Assembly: GCA_026004795.1 (NCBI GenBank)
Contig: BPJV01000006.1
Location: 289,157-353,156 of the forward strand
Length of the DNA: 64,000 nucleotides
Direction of reading: 5' to 3'
Source: Pirellulaceae bacterium
GTDB lineage: Bacteria > Planctomycetota > Planctomycetia > Pirellulales > Pirellulaceae
The translations under genes and the position numbers were made by a program. Shown in pieces: positions 43,588 to 52,966 of this stretch (the first letter of the stretch is position 1; every line of letters begins with the position of its first letter). The notes beneath the pieces were generated by a model. That model saw nothing but the letters and a program-made list of their open reading frames with translations, was not told the origin of the DNA and did not search any database.

Positions 43588-45666
43588 TCAGCGTTTGGGA
43601 CGCGGCACCTTCCGTCGACCGGGGCGCGATTTATGTTTTGCTGATCGATAATCCTCCGACGGTTCCTGTACCTTTTCCCCCACGCGGCCGCGCAGTTCCA
43701 ACAGCCGGTCGCGCAACATGGCCGCCCGTTCGAACTCCATGTCCTCGGCCGCTTCGAGCATCTCACGCTCCAAGTTGTCCAGGTATTCCTCGGTAACCAC
43801 CAAGCTGGCCGACTCGCCTCGCACGGCATCTCGAGCTTCGCGATGCGCGCGGGCGGCCGCCTCGATTCCAGCAGAAATCCGCCGCTGTACCGTCTCCGGC
43901 GTAATCCCATGCTCCTTATTGTAGGCTTCCTGCAGTTGTCGACGACGCATGGTCTCGTCGATGGCGGCACGCATCGAATCGGTAATCTTGTCCGCATAGA
44001 GAATCACCTTGGCATGCACATTCCTCGCCGCCCGTCCGATGGTCTGGATCAGCGACGTTTCGCTGCGCAAGAAACCTTCTTTATCGGCGTCCAGAATGGC
44101 GACCAAGGAGACCTCGGGTAGGTCCAAGCCTTCGCGGAGCAGGTTCACGCCCACCAGACAATCGTACTTGCCCTCACGCAGGTCTTTCAGCAGTTCGACG
44201 CGTTCGAAGGCATCCAATTCGCTGTGCAGCCAGCGACAACGGACATGCTGCTCTGCCAGGTAACCCGCCAGATCTTCAGCGAGCCGTTTCGTCAACGCGG
44301 TGACCAACACACGTTCGGAACGAGCCACCCGCTCACGGATTTGTTCCAACAGGTGCGCGACCTGGCCGCGGGCGGGCACCACTTCGATTTCCGGATCCAA
44401 CAAGCCGGTGGGGCGGATGACCTGCTCGACCACTTCTCCCCCCGTCTTTTCCAATTCGTAAGGCCCTGGCGTGGCAGAAACGAAAATGACCTGGTTGATC
44501 TTCTCCTCCCATTCATCGAATCGCAACGGCCGATTGTCCAGGGCACTGGGCAAGCGAAACCCATGTTCGACCAGCGTCTTCTTGCGGCTCTGGTCCCCAG
44601 CAAACATCGCCCGCACCTGCGGGACGGTCACGTGGGATTCGTCGACAATCAACAAAAAGTCATCGGGGAAGAAATCGTACAACGTATCGGGGGTCGCCCC
44701 CGGCGGTTTGCCCGATAGAGGACGCGAGTAATTCTCGATGCCCGGGCAGTGGCCGACCTGTTGCAACATCTCTAAATCAAAGCGGGTACGAGCATTCAGA
44801 CGCTGCGCCTCCAACAGCTTTCCCTCGCGTTCGAACTTCGCCAACTGCTCCCGTAGTTCTTCCCGAATGACGCGTATCGCCCTATCGATACGTTCCTCGG
44901 GCGTCACGAAATGTTTGGCCGGATAGACGAACACCTCGGACAGTTGCTGTAACGTCTCCCCGGTAAGCGGATTGGTGATGGCGATCGCTTCAATCTCATC
45001 GCCCCACATCTCGATGCGGTAGGCGAATTCCTCGTACGAAGGCCAGATCTCCAAACAGTCTCCCCGCACTCGAAATCGGCTCCGTTCAAAGGCCACGTCG
45101 TTGCGCTCGTACTGGATGTCGACCAGCTTCAACAACACGTCGTCGCGATCGATGATGTCTCCTTGGCGGAAGTGCACAACCATGTTGCGGTAATCGTCAG
45201 GACTGCCCAGACCATAGATGCTGGAGACGCTGGCGACGATGATCACATCGCGACGGGACACCAAAGCACTGGTGGCAGCCAGGCGTAGACGATCGATTTC
45301 TTCATTGATCGATGCGTCTTTTTCAATGTACACATCGCGTTGAGGGATGTAGGCCTCGGGCTGGTAGTAGTCATAGTAGCTTACAAAGTAATGCACCGCA
45401 TTGTGGGGAAAGAATTCGCGAAATTCGGAGTAGAGTTGCGCGGCCAGCGTCTTGTTGTGACTGAGCACCAACGTCGGTCGTTGTACTGCCGCGATGACGT
45501 TGGCCATGGTAAAGGTTTTTCCCGATCCGGTGACTCCCATCAAGACCTGATGCCGCGTCCCCCGACGCAGCCCCTCTACCAGCTTGGCAATCGCTTGCGG
45601 TTGATCTCCCGCCGGTAAAAACTCGCTCACCAACTCGAATGGCCGTTGTGACAACTGGATCTGCAT
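43588..45666 (-). CDS. uvrB: Excinuclease ABC subunit B
   Basis: DNA damage recognition helicase of nucleotide excision repair, 692 residues, close to the family's usual size. Walker [16 protein letters not shown]; beta-hairpin region [20 protein letters not shown] with [16 protein letters not shown]; helicase motif [19 protein letters not shown]; motifs V and [22 protein letters not shown] and [12 protein letters not shown]. The C-terminal UVR motif ([20 protein letters not shown]), which contacts UvrC, is followed by a basic tail. No other uvr genes are near. AAGG precedes the ATG. Confidence 0.97.
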   Translation of the reverse strand: MQIQLSQRPFELVSEFLPAGDQPQAIAKLVEGLRRGTRHQVLMGVTGSGKTFTMANVIAAVQRPTLVLSHNKTLAAQLYSEFREFFPHNAVHYFVSYYDYYQPEAYIPQRDVYIEKDASINEEIDRLRLAATSALVSRRDVIIVASVSSIYGLGSPDDYRNMVVHFRQGDIIDRDDVLLKLVDIQYERNDVAFERSRFRVRGDCLEIWPSYEEFAYRIEMWGDEIEAIAITNPLTGETLQQLSEVFVYPAKHFVTPEERIDRAIRVIREELREQLAKFEREGKLLEAQRLNARTRFDLEMLQQVGHCPGIENYSRPLSGKPPGATPDTLYDFFPDDFLLIVDESHVTVPQVRAMFAGDQSRKKTLVEHGFRLPSALDNRPLRFDEWEEKINQVIFVSATPGPYELEKTGGEVVEQVIRPTGLLDPEIEVVPARGQVAHLLEQIRERVARSERVLVTALTKRLAEDLAGYLAEQHVRCRWLHSELDAFERVELLKDLREGKYDCLVGVNLLREGLDLPEVSLVAILDADKEGFLRSETSLIQTIGRAARNVHAKVILYADKITDSMRAAIDETMRRRQLQEAYNKEHGITPETVQRRISAGIEAAARAHREARDAVRGESASLVVTEEYLDNLEREMLEAAEDMEFERAAMLRDRLLELRGRVGEKVQEPSEDYRSAKHKSRPGRRKVPRPKR

Positions 45667-45689
45667 CCTTTTTCAAGCTCCGCTAGGGG

Positions 45690-46133
45690 TTATCTTCCGT
45701 GCTTCGCCTCCCCGTCGGGGGTGGTGGCAACCGACTCAAGTCGACGGTCGCGCGGTACCGCTGCCGAGGGATCACAGGTGAGATAATCCCGAATCTGTGC
45801 CAAGGTTCGTTGCCCCATTCCACGTACCTCGATCAATTGATCGATGGAATCGAATGCGCCTACCAGTTGGCGGTGCTCGACAATGCGTTGGGCGAGCGTG
45901 GGCCCGATCTGCGGCAGGGCTTCCCACTGGGCGCGCGATGCGACGTTGATGTCCAGCTTGTACGTCGGTCGGTGATTTGACAAGCCGCGTGGCTGCCTCC
46001 CGTCGGCACCATACCACTGAAACGCCAAGGCAGAAACCATCAACACGAGCGTCAATCCCACCCAACGCAAGGCGGTTGGCTCCGATAGGCTATTCCCATC
46101 CACTGCGTTCACCACCTGCCATCCTGCCTTCAT
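45690..46133 (-). CDS. ComEA-like helix-hairpin-helix protein
   Basis: Product of 147 residues with one N-terminal membrane helix (ALRWVGLTLVLMVSALAFQW) and a tandem helix-hairpin-helix domain: LDINVASRAQWEALPQIGPT, LAQRIVEHRQ, FDSIDQLIEVRGMGQRTLAQ and IRDYLT. This is the layout of ComEA, the membrane-anchored DNA receptor for natural transformation. The protein is short and other competence genes are not adjacent, so the role in DNA uptake is inferred. It lies 23 nt upstream of uvrB on the same strand and may be in the same transcript. Confidence 0.8.
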   Translation of the reverse strand: MKAGWQVVNAVDGNSLSEPTALRWVGLTLVLMVSALAFQWYGADGRQPRGLSNHRPTYKLDINVASRAQWEALPQIGPTLAQRIVEHRQLVGAFDSIDQLIEVRGMGQRTLAQIRDYLTCDPSAAVPRDRRLESVATTPDGEAKHGR

Positions 46134-46375
46134 CGCCCCGGATCCCCGATGCCTGACCGACCGCTACCGTCCGTTCGATCATGATTCGCCGTCCTCGGAT
46201 TGGACAAACCTTTCATTATAATACGTTAGGATGCCCGCTCGTGGGACATCGTTCTTTACATTCTCGCACCGGCCGTTAGATTCTGGTGGGATGTACGCTA
46301 CCAGCGTCCTCTGTTACGATTGGACGCTCGTGGTTCGAGAGGCCGAATGCCGACCAGAACCCCGAACATTCGGTC

Positions 46376-46457
46376 GGAGGGTAAGCGAATGGTTAGCAGC
46401 TTCATTGGAAATGAAGTGCCCCGTATGGGGTTGCGGGTTCGAGTCCCGTGCCCTCCG
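46376..46457 (+). tRNA. tRNA-Ser (anticodon GGA)
   Basis: 82-nt class II tRNA. Acceptor GGAGGGT (46376-46382) pairs with GCCCTCC (46450-46456; last pair T-G), discriminator G46457, no encoded CCA. Anticodon stem CTTCA/TGAAG (46400-46404, 46412-46416), loop TTGGAAA with anticodon GGA at 46407-46409, reading UCC/UCU. Variable arm stem CCCC/GGGG (46419-46422, 46427-46430). T arm GCGGG-TTCGAGT-CCCGT (46433-46449). The D arm (AAGCGAATGGTTAGCAGC region) is weak: only two clear G-C pairs, and A where U8 is expected. Identity is clear from anticodon, long variable arm and discriminator G. Confidence 0.82.
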
Positions 46458-46710
46458 CTTGCAGGTCATGCACTGCGACGGACGATGGTTGGCCGGCATG
46501 AGGATCATCACGCTCCGCCGTCGCAACGCAATCGGCAACTCGACCCGCGCAGTAGACTCCCGCTGGTACGTAGACGCTGCCGAGCCGCTTATTTTCTGGA
46601 AATGCCTTCTCTTTGCGTGCCTTGAATCCGCTCCTTCGGTGCCCGGGCGAGTTAGAATATCCTATAGCACTTGCATGGGTCGATTCACCTAGCCAACGAG
46701 GGGGAAGGGA

Positions 46711-47418
46711 ATGTTGCCAGCGTCTGCGCGCAGTTGCACCAGTCGGTTCATCCTAGGTATTGCCGTCTGGATCGGCGGAATCGGGCTAGCGGTCGGGCAG
46801 GTGGTACAACTGCCATCGATGGGGACGAGCCGCTACGCAGGAACGGTGATCGTCCCCGACAGCGGGCAGGTGGAGATTGGCAGGGTCCGCCGCAGTGGTA
46901 GTTACACGAGCCGAACCGGAGGGGTGCTGAACTCCCAGCGAGTCGGCGTGGCTAGCAGTGCGCAGATTACCGCGCAGGTTATCGACTTGGATGCATTGGA
47001 CGAAGCCATCCTCAGTGCCCATGTTCCCACCGACGCGCCGAAGGCAGCGACCACAGCCACAAGCTCTTCCTTCCCAGATGCGGGGCGGCGTGTCCTCCCC
47101 AATGTCATTGCCCGCCCCCGATCGGAACGTCCGCGATTACCGCCGGAGCCCGGCGCCTGGCAGTTGGCCATGACCGAAGAGCACGTGACGCGACCGCGAA
47201 TCGAATCGCTGGCCGAAGCCGACGTGCGCTATTACCTCGATCAAGGCCGAGAAGCCGAAATGGCCGGCCACCTGCACTCGGCGCGAGTCTTCTACCGCTT
47301 GGCCATCGAAGCGATGACACCGGAGATGCGCGAGCGGTACAATCGGTTGGTCGCCGAGAAGCAGGCGACAAGCAACGACCGCGGCAAGGATTCCGGTGCA
47401 GCGTCGGTACGGTTCTAG
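46711..47418 (+). CDS. Secreted protein of unknown function
   Basis: Not recognised. 235 residues; GGGGGAAGGGA lies directly before the ATG. Signal peptide (FILGIAVWIGGIGLAVGQV). The middle is Thr/Ser/Arg/Pro-rich with YAGTVIVPDSGQVEIGRVRR. The C-terminal ~60 residues are helical (ESLAEADVRYYLDQGREAEM, AGHLHSARVFYRLAIEAMTP), reading like a single TPR-type helix pair that handles protein contacts. Not obviously linked to the pqiAB genes that follow 61 nt later. Confidence 0.62.
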   Translation: MLPASARSCTSRFILGIAVWIGGIGLAVGQVVQLPSMGTSRYAGTVIVPDSGQVEIGRVRRSGSYTSRTGGVLNSQRVGVASSAQITAQVIDLDALDEAILSAHVPTDAPKAATTATSSSFPDAGRRVLPNVIARPRSERPRLPPEPGAWQLAMTEEHVTRPRIESLAEADVRYYLDQGREAEMAGHLHSARVFYRLAIEAMTPEMRERYNRLVAEKQATSNDRGKDSGAASVRF

Positions 47419-47479
47419 CTCAGATATTGGAGCCGTCAGGGTGTCGGACGGGCCTGCTGTTGAGAACCATCAAGATGGA

Positions 47480-48103
47480 ATGCCCGCCATGGGCGATCGG
47501 GAAGTATTGCGTGCTTGCCATTGTTGCGGTTTGATTCAATGGCTTCCCCGTCTTGGAGATCGTGATGTCGCGTTGTGTGGCAGGTGTGGTAGTAGGATCG
47601 TAGGCAAGCAGCCGGAGCGAAGCCCCGCGGCGGCGCGCTGCTTGGCTGCGGCGCTGGGTGGCCTGGTCCTCTACTTTCCCGCAATCCTGCTGCCCATTCT
47701 GGAGATCGAGAAGCTGGGGCACCGGCACCAGGCCAGTTTGCTGAGCGGTACGATCGATTTGATCTTGGACGGAAATTGGATCGTCGGCGTGGTCGTCCTT
47801 GTCTTCTCGATCATCTTTCCGCTGGCCAAGCTCCTTATCCTGATTGAGCTGAGCTACCTGGAGCTGGTTCCCCGCCGACACCGAGCGTGGATGTATCGGT
47901 TGGTGGAATGGACAGGCCGCTGGAGCATGCTAGACGTGCTCCTCCTGGCCTTGCTGGTTTCATTGGTGAAGCTGGGAGATATGGTGGCCTTTCACGTAGG
48001 GCCAGCCGTCATCGCTTTCGTGCTGTGCGTGGCCATGAGCATGATTGCCTCCACCGTTTTTGATCCGCACGCCATGTGGGAAGAGGAAGAGAGTCGGTCG
48101 TAA
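47480..48103 (+). CDS. pqiA: PqiA-family membrane protein
   Basis: About 207 residues from ATG 47480 (a GTG at 47441 or ATG 47489 are alternatives). An N-terminal rubredoxin-like zinc ribbon (CHCCGLIQWLP and ALCGRCGSRI) is followed by four membrane helices: CLAAALGGLVLYFPAILLPI, NWIVGVVVLVFSIIFPLAKL, SMLDVLLLALLVSLVKLGDM and GPAVIAFVLCVAMSMIAST. The membrane motif FPAILLPILEIE is typical of PqiA. It is a single-domain version; the Escherichia coli protein has two such domains. PqiA works with PqiB in intermembrane lipid traffic and envelope integrity. Its stop overlaps the pqiB start (TAATG). Confidence 0.88.
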   Translation: MPAMGDREVLRACHCCGLIQWLPRLGDRDVALCGRCGSRIVGKQPERSPAAARCLAAALGGLVLYFPAILLPILEIEKLGHRHQASLLSGTIDLILDGNWIVGVVVLVFSIIFPLAKLLILIELSYLELVPRRHRAWMYRLVEWTGRWSMLDVLLLALLVSLVKLGDMVAFHVGPAVIAFVLCVAMSMIASTVFDPHAMWEEEESRS

Positions 48104-49920
48104 TGGAGCAGGAACAGACGAGTCGATCGGATGGCCCGCAGGCGAGTCGGGCTCTCGACACGATACCGGTCGCCAAGGTGCACCGCATCGAGGAACTGTC
48201 CCGACGCCGCTGGCGTACTCGCCTGTGGTGGCTGACGGCGTTTTGTGCTGTGGCGGCTGCGGTATTGGTCGTGAACAGTTGGCGTCGTCAAGGCACGACC
48301 ATAGCGATCGAATTCCTGCAAGGTCACGGTATCAAACCGGGTGATGCGCTGCGCTACCGTGGTGTGGATGTCGGGCAGGTGGAAACGGTGATGATCGGTG
48401 ACGATCTTCGCCAGGTAGTGGTGGAGATCACGCTGTTTCCGGGGAACGAGCGCATCGCGGTGGAGGGAAGCCAGTTTTGGATCGCACGCCCGAGAATTCG
48501 CCTGGGCCAGATGAGCGGCTTGGAAACCGTGGTTGGCGCCAAGTATGTCGCCGTGATGCCGGGGCCCGATGACGCGCCGCCGCAGAAGAGGTTCGAAGGT
48601 CGGGAGTCTCCGTTGCTGATGACCGACGGAGAATACACGGAGATTCGCATTCGATTCCCCGCCGGCGAAGGCATCGAAATAGGGGATCCGGTGCGTTATC
48701 GAGGCATCGCGGTAGGAGAGGTCACCGAGGTGCAGTTGGACGCCGCCGCGCAGCACGTGTTGGTCGATGTACGTCTGTTCGGTGCGGCCAGGAATCTTGC
48801 CCGCACGGGAACTCAGTTCTGGATTGAACGACCGCGATTGGATTTAACGGAGATCCGTGGGCTGGAAACTTTGGTAGCCGGCCGCTTCATCGCGCTGGAG
48901 CCGGCCTCAGCCGATAGCGCTCCGCAAATGGAGTTCGTGGGGCTCCCGTCCCCTCCCCCGCTGCCGCGTAGCGAAGGTTCCTTGGAATTGGAACTCGATG
49001 CGCCAAGACGATTCGGCCTGGTGCGGGGAGCGCCCGTGCGGTATCGCGAAGTCGAAGTGGGGAGAGTCGCCAATGTGCGAATCGCTGACGACGCGGCATC
49101 GGTGAAGATCTTCGTGGTCATCGATCCCAAGTACGCCGTGTTGGTCCGCCATAACTCGAAATGGTGGGCGGTGAGCGGCGTGCAGGTCGATGCAGGATTG
49201 CAAGGTGTCCACATCGCCATCGACTCGTTATCCGCCTGGATTCGCGGAGGGATCGCCTTCGCCACTCCCCCGAACCCCGGCAAACGTGTGTTGCCAGGGC
49301 ATCGGTTTGTATTGGAACCAGCCCCCTTGGCGGAATGGCTGGACTGGAAACCGCGCATCGATCTCAGTCGAGCCGGGGAACTTGGCTTCGAACTACCTCG
49401 CCCCGTGCTGCTGACCGCGCAGTGGACTTCCAAGTGGTTGGGCTTGCCCCGCACTCGCTCGGCCGAAGGTTGGGGAGTGCCTCTTGCAGACGGCCGCCTG
49501 GTCTTTCCCCGCAACTTGGCCATTCCCGAAGAAGGGATCATTGCGGAACTGCTCCTAGCCGGAGAGCGTCTTACTGGAGAAGCAGTGGAAGAGGATGCGC
49601 GCCAGAAACTTGCCTGGGTGCCGCTGCCCGACAGCATCGATGCCACACCGTGGCCCATGGCAAAGATTGCTGACGCCTGGGACGCGCCGTCGACGTTACT
49701 GGTCGTCAATCCCGAGGTCGATGAACCGATGCCGCTCGACGCCTCGCGCATCGCCGTCGAGGAGGAGCGGATACGCCTGGCCCCCGGAGTAACGTTTGCC
49801 GAACGCTTGCAGGGCTCACCCGTCGTCGATGCGGGCAACGGGACGCTGATCGGTATCTTAGTCATCGGGAACGAAGGCTGGGAGGTCTGTCCAGTCTCCC
49901 CGCGCCCCCCGCAGCCATGA
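48103..49920 (+). CDS. pqiB: PqiB-family MCE-domain protein
   Basis: Membrane-anchored MCE protein of 605 residues, translationally coupled to pqiA. One N-terminal helix (WWLTAFCAVAAAVLVVNSW), then three MCE (MlaD-like) domains: ~65-150 (GHGIKPGDALRYRGVDVGQV), ~180-270 (GEGIEIGDPVRYRGIAVGEV) and ~300-390 (LVRGAPVRYREVEVGRVANV). Each has the family's R-Y-R-x-V-x-V-G-x-V pattern. MCE domains form hexameric rings or tubes that carry lipids between membranes. A C-terminal ~190-residue region is Gly/Ala/Pro-rich with no known domain. No pqiC follows. Confidence 0.9.
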   Translation: MEQEQTSRSDGPQASRALDTIPVAKVHRIEELSRRRWRTRLWWLTAFCAVAAAVLVVNSWRRQGTTIAIEFLQGHGIKPGDALRYRGVDVGQVETVMIGDDLRQVVVEITLFPGNERIAVEGSQFWIARPRIRLGQMSGLETVVGAKYVAVMPGPDDAPPQKRFEGRESPLLMTDGEYTEIRIRFPAGEGIEIGDPVRYRGIAVGEVTEVQLDAAAQHVLVDVRLFGAARNLARTGTQFWIERPRLDLTEIRGLETLVAGRFIALEPASADSAPQMEFVGLPSPPPLPRSEGSLELELDAPRRFGLVRGAPVRYREVEVGRVANVRIADDAASVKIFVVIDPKYAVLVRHNSKWWAVSGVQVDAGLQGVHIAIDSLSAWIRGGIAFATPPNPGKRVLPGHRFVLEPAPLAEWLDWKPRIDLSRAGELGFELPRPVLLTAQWTSKWLGLPRTRSAEGWGVPLADGRLVFPRNLAIPEEGIIAELLLAGERLTGEAVEEDARQKLAWVPLPDSIDATPWPMAKIADAWDAPSTLLVVNPEVDEPMPLDASRIAVEEERIRLAPGVTFAERLQGSPVVDAGNGTLIGILVIGNEGWEVCPVSPRPPQP

Positions 49921-50020
49921 CCGTTCTCGAGAGCTGGCCCCGATAGTAGCTCCCCCCCAACAATGGCTGCCCTCGAACTCGTGGCTCCCGCCCAGATGAC
50001 TGTCGGCGGCGACTATGGTA

Positions 50021-50055
50021 CACTCATTCAATTGAACGGCCACTCATTTGAGTGG
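50021..50055 (+). promoter_or_regulatory. Paired palindromes, candidate ArsR operator
   Basis: TTCAATTGAA (50027-50036) is a perfect 10-bp palindrome, and CCACTCATTTGAGTGG (50040-50055) has perfect 7-bp arms around TT. CACTCATT also occurs as a direct repeat at 50021 and 50041, 20 bp (two helical turns) apart. The block lies 41 bp before the arsR-type start codon, where an ArsR-family repressor would be expected to bind. The assignment is inference. Confidence 0.55.
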
Positions 50056-50096
50056 TCATTGATCTGTATTGTGCGCCGATGGGGGGCCGTGAGAGG

Positions 50097-50408
50097 ATGA
50101 GTGACGGAGATTCGTGCGCCAGTTTGTTGAAGGTGTTGGCCGACCAGACACGCCTGGCAGTGGTGCAGTCCCTCTTGGAAGGGCCGCAGCGGGTAAGTGA
50201 GCTGAATCGACATTTGAATGTAGAACCGACCTTGTTGTCGCACCACTTGCGTGTGCTGCGGGAAGCGGGATTGGTGGAAACCGAACGTGACGGCAAATCG
50301 ATTGTCTACTCGCTGAGCCAGTCGATGCGGGGACAGACGCGGGGAGCTGCCATCGACCTGGGCTGCTGCCTGATCTCGTTTGGCAATGGGACCAAGGAGG
50401 GAGGTTAG
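50097..50408 (+). CDS. ArsR-family transcriptional regulator
   Basis: Winged-helix repressor of 103 residues from ATG 50097 (an ATG at 50079 is possible). SLLKVLADQTRLAVVQSLLE, VSELNRHLNVEPTLLSHHLR, VLREAGLVETERDGKSIVYS are the canonical ArsR helices and wing. The ELCVCDL metal-binding box of arsenic sensors is absent; the only cysteine pair is near the C-terminus (DLGCCLISF), with a single Cys7. The gene ends 5 nt before pstS, so it heads the pst operon and probably regulates it. The ligand (phosphate, arsenate or metal) is unknown. Confidence 0.9.
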   Translation: MSDGDSCASLLKVLADQTRLAVVQSLLEGPQRVSELNRHLNVEPTLLSHHLRVLREAGLVETERDGKSIVYSLSQSMRGQTRGAAIDLGCCLISFGNGTKEGG

Positions 50409-50413
50409 CCGAC

Positions 50414-51250
50414 GTGGCGTCGTTATCGATTCCTCACCGTTTATTGCTCCTGCTGCTGATTTCGGCGATCACCGTCTTGGCAGCCACGTGGCGTCATCCG
50501 TCGCGATCGGCGCGTGTGGTGGTGACCGGTTCCAGTACCATCGCCCCGCTGATGGCGGAGATTGGTCGGGAGTTCGAGCGGCTGCATCCGGGCATTCACA
50601 TCGACGTGCAGACGGGAGGTTCCAGCCGGGGCATTGTCGACGTACGGCGAGGGCTGGCCGATGTGGGAATGGTCTCCCGAAGCCTGCGCGCCGAGGAAGC
50701 GGACCTCACCGCGCACTTGATCGCGCGAGATGGGATTGGCCTGATCGTCCATGCGGACAACCCAGTGCGGGAGCTAAAACGCGAGGAGATCGTCGCGTTG
50801 TTCACGGGGCAGTTGAGCAATTGGCAGCAGCTCGGTTGGCTCGATCTGCCGGTGGTGATCGTGCACAAAGCAAGCGGCCGCTCGACGCACGAGTTGTTCC
50901 TGGAACACTTCGGCCTCAGCGATCGCGACATCGATGCGGATGTGGTGATTGGCGATAACGAGCAGGGAATTAAGACGGTCGGTAGCAACCGCGCGGCCAT
51001 CGGTTATGTGTCGATTGGAGCGGCCGAGTATGCCCAAGCTCACGGCCAGTCGATTCGACTTTTGCCCTTGGAGGGCATAGCGCCGAGCAGCGACGAGTTG
51101 ATGGCCGGGCGTTATCCACTTGCCCGCCAACTCAACCTGGTGACCAGGGGAACGCCATCGCCGCCCGCCCAGCAATTGATCGACTTCACCCTTTCCAGTG
51201 AAGCCGCACCGATGATTCGGAGGATGTACTTTGTACCGCACGATAACTGA
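50414..51250 (+). CDS. pstS: Phosphate ABC transporter substrate-binding protein
   Basis: Periplasmic phosphate-binding protein of 278 residues. GTG start at 50414 with AAGGAGGGAGG about 9 nt upstream. N-terminal membrane/signal helix (HRLLLLLLISAITVLAATW), no lipobox. VVVTGSSTIAPLMAEIGREF, IHIDVQTGGSSRGIVDVRRG, ADVGMVSRSLRAEE and KASGRSTHELFLEHFG form the phosphate-binding cleft typical of the PstS-like (PBP-like 2) family. IGYVSIGAAEYAQAHG completes the second lobe. Shorter than E. coli PstS (~346), as is common for this subgroup. The pstC start lies within its 3' end. Confidence 0.93.
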   Translation: MASLSIPHRLLLLLLISAITVLAATWRHPSRSARVVVTGSSTIAPLMAEIGREFERLHPGIHIDVQTGGSSRGIVDVRRGLADVGMVSRSLRAEEADLTAHLIARDGIGLIVHADNPVRELKREEIVALFTGQLSNWQQLGWLDLPVVIVHKASGRSTHELFLEHFGLSDRDIDADVVIGDNEQGIKTVGSNRAAIGYVSIGAAEYAQAHGQSIRLLPLEGIAPSSDELMAGRYPLARQLNLVTRGTPSPPAQQLIDFTLSSEAAPMIRRMYFVPHDN

Positions 51251-52094
51251 ACTGGGGATCAAGGGATCGCTGGTGGCTGGCGTGGTCGCGCCGATCGTTT
51301 TGGTGCTGAGCATCTTCGGATTTTTGACCATCGAAGCGTGGCCTGCCCTCGTTGACGTTCCCTGGGCAGAAATGCTATTTCGTCCCGCGTGGCATCCGGC
51401 CGTCGAAGCAGATCAAGGGGATTTCGGCCTGGCAGCCATGCTGGTCGCCTCGCTGGCGGTCTCCTTGGGGGCCGTACTGATTGCTGGACCGGTGGCCTGG
51501 TTGACCGGAATTTGGGCGGCCTTCTATGCTCCCCCTCGCTGGTCACAAGGCGTACTACGGTGCATGGAATTGTTGGCGGGCTTACCATCGGTGGTGATCG
51601 GGTTCTGGGGACTCGTGCAGGTCGTTCCGCTTCTCGGCGAACTGGCTGCGCCGGGAACTTGCCTGCTGGCCGGATGCATCGTCCTCGCCGCAATGATCTT
51701 GCCTGGCCTGGTAATCGCCTTTTATGTGGGCATGCGCGGCGTGGCAGCGGAGCTTCAACTGGCGGCCGCAGCAGTCGGCCTGCGTCGCTGGACGTTCGTG
51801 CAACGCATCGTAAGGCCGGCTCTGCGACAACCTACCGTCGATGCGCTGATCGTCCAAGGTGGACGAGCCCTGGGGGAGACGATGGCCGTGTTGATGGTGG
51901 TAGGTAACGTCGTCCAGTTTCCGACAAGTTGGTGGGATCCAGTGCGCCCCATCACCGCTAACATCGCCCTGGAAATGCCTTATGCCGAAGGGATCCACCG
52001 GGCGACATTGTTCGCCGGAGGACTGATGTTACTTGGCGTCATCGCCTTGCTGGTTATAGCCATGCGTCTGCAATGGAGGCGGGAAGGAGCATGA
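51231..52094 (+). CDS. pstC: Phosphate ABC transporter permease
   Basis: Inner-membrane permease of 287 residues. The start is TTG at 51231, with GGAGG at 51219-51223, and it overlaps pstS by 20 nt. Six membrane helices are visible (VAPIVLVLSIFGFLTIEAWP, ASLAVSLGAVLIAGPVAWLT, CLLAGCIVLAAMILPGLVIA and others). The ABC permease coupling motif is AAAVGLRRWTFVQRIVRPAL. GRALGETMAVLMVVGNVVQF is characteristic of PstC/PstA. Works with pstA and pstB downstream. Overlaps pstA by 4 nt (ATGA). Confidence 0.92.
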   Translation: MYRTITELGIKGSLVAGVVAPIVLVLSIFGFLTIEAWPALVDVPWAEMLFRPAWHPAVEADQGDFGLAAMLVASLAVSLGAVLIAGPVAWLTGIWAAFYAPPRWSQGVLRCMELLAGLPSVVIGFWGLVQVVPLLGELAAPGTCLLAGCIVLAAMILPGLVIAFYVGMRGVAAELQLAAAAVGLRRWTFVQRIVRPALRQPTVDALIVQGGRALGETMAVLMVVGNVVQFPTSWWDPVRPITANIALEMPYAEGIHRATLFAGGLMLLGVIALLVIAMRLQWRREGA

Positions 52095-52948
52095 CCGACC
52101 GCTGGAGCGCTTGGATCACTGGCACCGCGGCCTGTCTTACCGTGGCCGTTTTGGCCTGGATCGCGGCCGATTTGATTCGCGGCGTGGGTGTCGTCCGGTG
52201 GCAGTTCTTTGTCCACGGACCGGAGGATTTCGGTCGCGGGGGAGGGGTGGCCCCCATGATCGTCGCCAGCCTGTGGTTGGTCCTGATCTCCTGGGCCGTC
52301 GTGATTCCGCTGGGGATCCTGGCGGCCACCGCTTTGGTTGTCGGGCGACTGCACCAGTGGCCCGGACTGAGATGGGTGGAATGGGCGTTGGACCTGCTGG
52401 CCGCCACTCCCTCGGTGGTCATCGGACTGTTTGGCAACGCGTTTTTTTGTGTCGCCTTGGGGCTTGGCTTTTCCTTGCTGGCCGGCGGTTTGACCCTGGG
52501 ATGCATGACTCTCCCCTTGTTCGTGCGCACGACACAGATCGGCCTTCAGGCGGCCGTCACCCAGCACTACGCTACGGCGAGCGCCCTGGGCTTGGCCCTG
52601 CCCACGACGCTTCTCCGCATCGTATTGCCGGCGGCGGGACCAGCCATGTCGGCCGCTTTGATCTTGGCGACCGGTCGTTCCTTGGCAGAAACAGCCGCTC
52701 TGATCTTTACCAGCGGTTATGTGCCCCGGATGCCCCTGTCCGCGTTCGATTCCGGTCGTTCGCTGTCCGTTCATGTGTACGATTTGGCAATGAACGTCTC
52801 TGGGGGAGACCAAGCGGCGCGGGGCACGGCGCTGGTGTTGGTGGTGCTGCTGTTGGCTATCAACGCTGCCAGTCGCCTGCTCCTTGGCCAACATGGCATC
52901 GGCATCCTCCATTCGGTAAACGTTGGCCGCAGCAATACACGAGCCTAG
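52091..52948 (+). CDS. pstA: Phosphate ABC transporter permease
   Basis: Second permease subunit, 285 residues, start ATG 52091 in an ATGA overlap with pstC and AAGGAG just upstream. Membrane helices include ITGTAACLTVAVLAWIAADL, ASLWLVLISWAVVIPLGILA and LGLGFSLLAGGLTLGCMTLP. LLAATPSVVIGLFG and YATASALGLALPTTLLRIVL form the coupling region, followed by GRSLAETAALIFTSGYVPRM and SGRSLSVHVYDLAMNVSGGD, both typical of PstA. An intervening 18-nt gap separates it from pstB. Confidence 0.92.
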   Translation: MTDRWSAWITGTAACLTVAVLAWIAADLIRGVGVVRWQFFVHGPEDFGRGGGVAPMIVASLWLVLISWAVVIPLGILAATALVVGRLHQWPGLRWVEWALDLLAATPSVVIGLFGNAFFCVALGLGFSLLAGGLTLGCMTLPLFVRTTQIGLQAAVTQHYATASALGLALPTTLLRIVLPAAGPAMSAALILATGRSLAETAALIFTSGYVPRMPLSAFDSGRSLSVHVYDLAMNVSGGDQAARGTALVLVVLLLAINAASRLLLGQHGIGILHSVNVGRSNTRA

Positions 52949-52966
52949 TGAAAAAGAATTACGACG

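Noticed and set aside
46217..46222. Perfect TATAAT upstream of the tRNA-Ser gene
   Set aside because: The nearest TTGGAC (46200-46205) is only 11 nt away, and the tRNA begins about 150 nt downstream; not called as a promoter.
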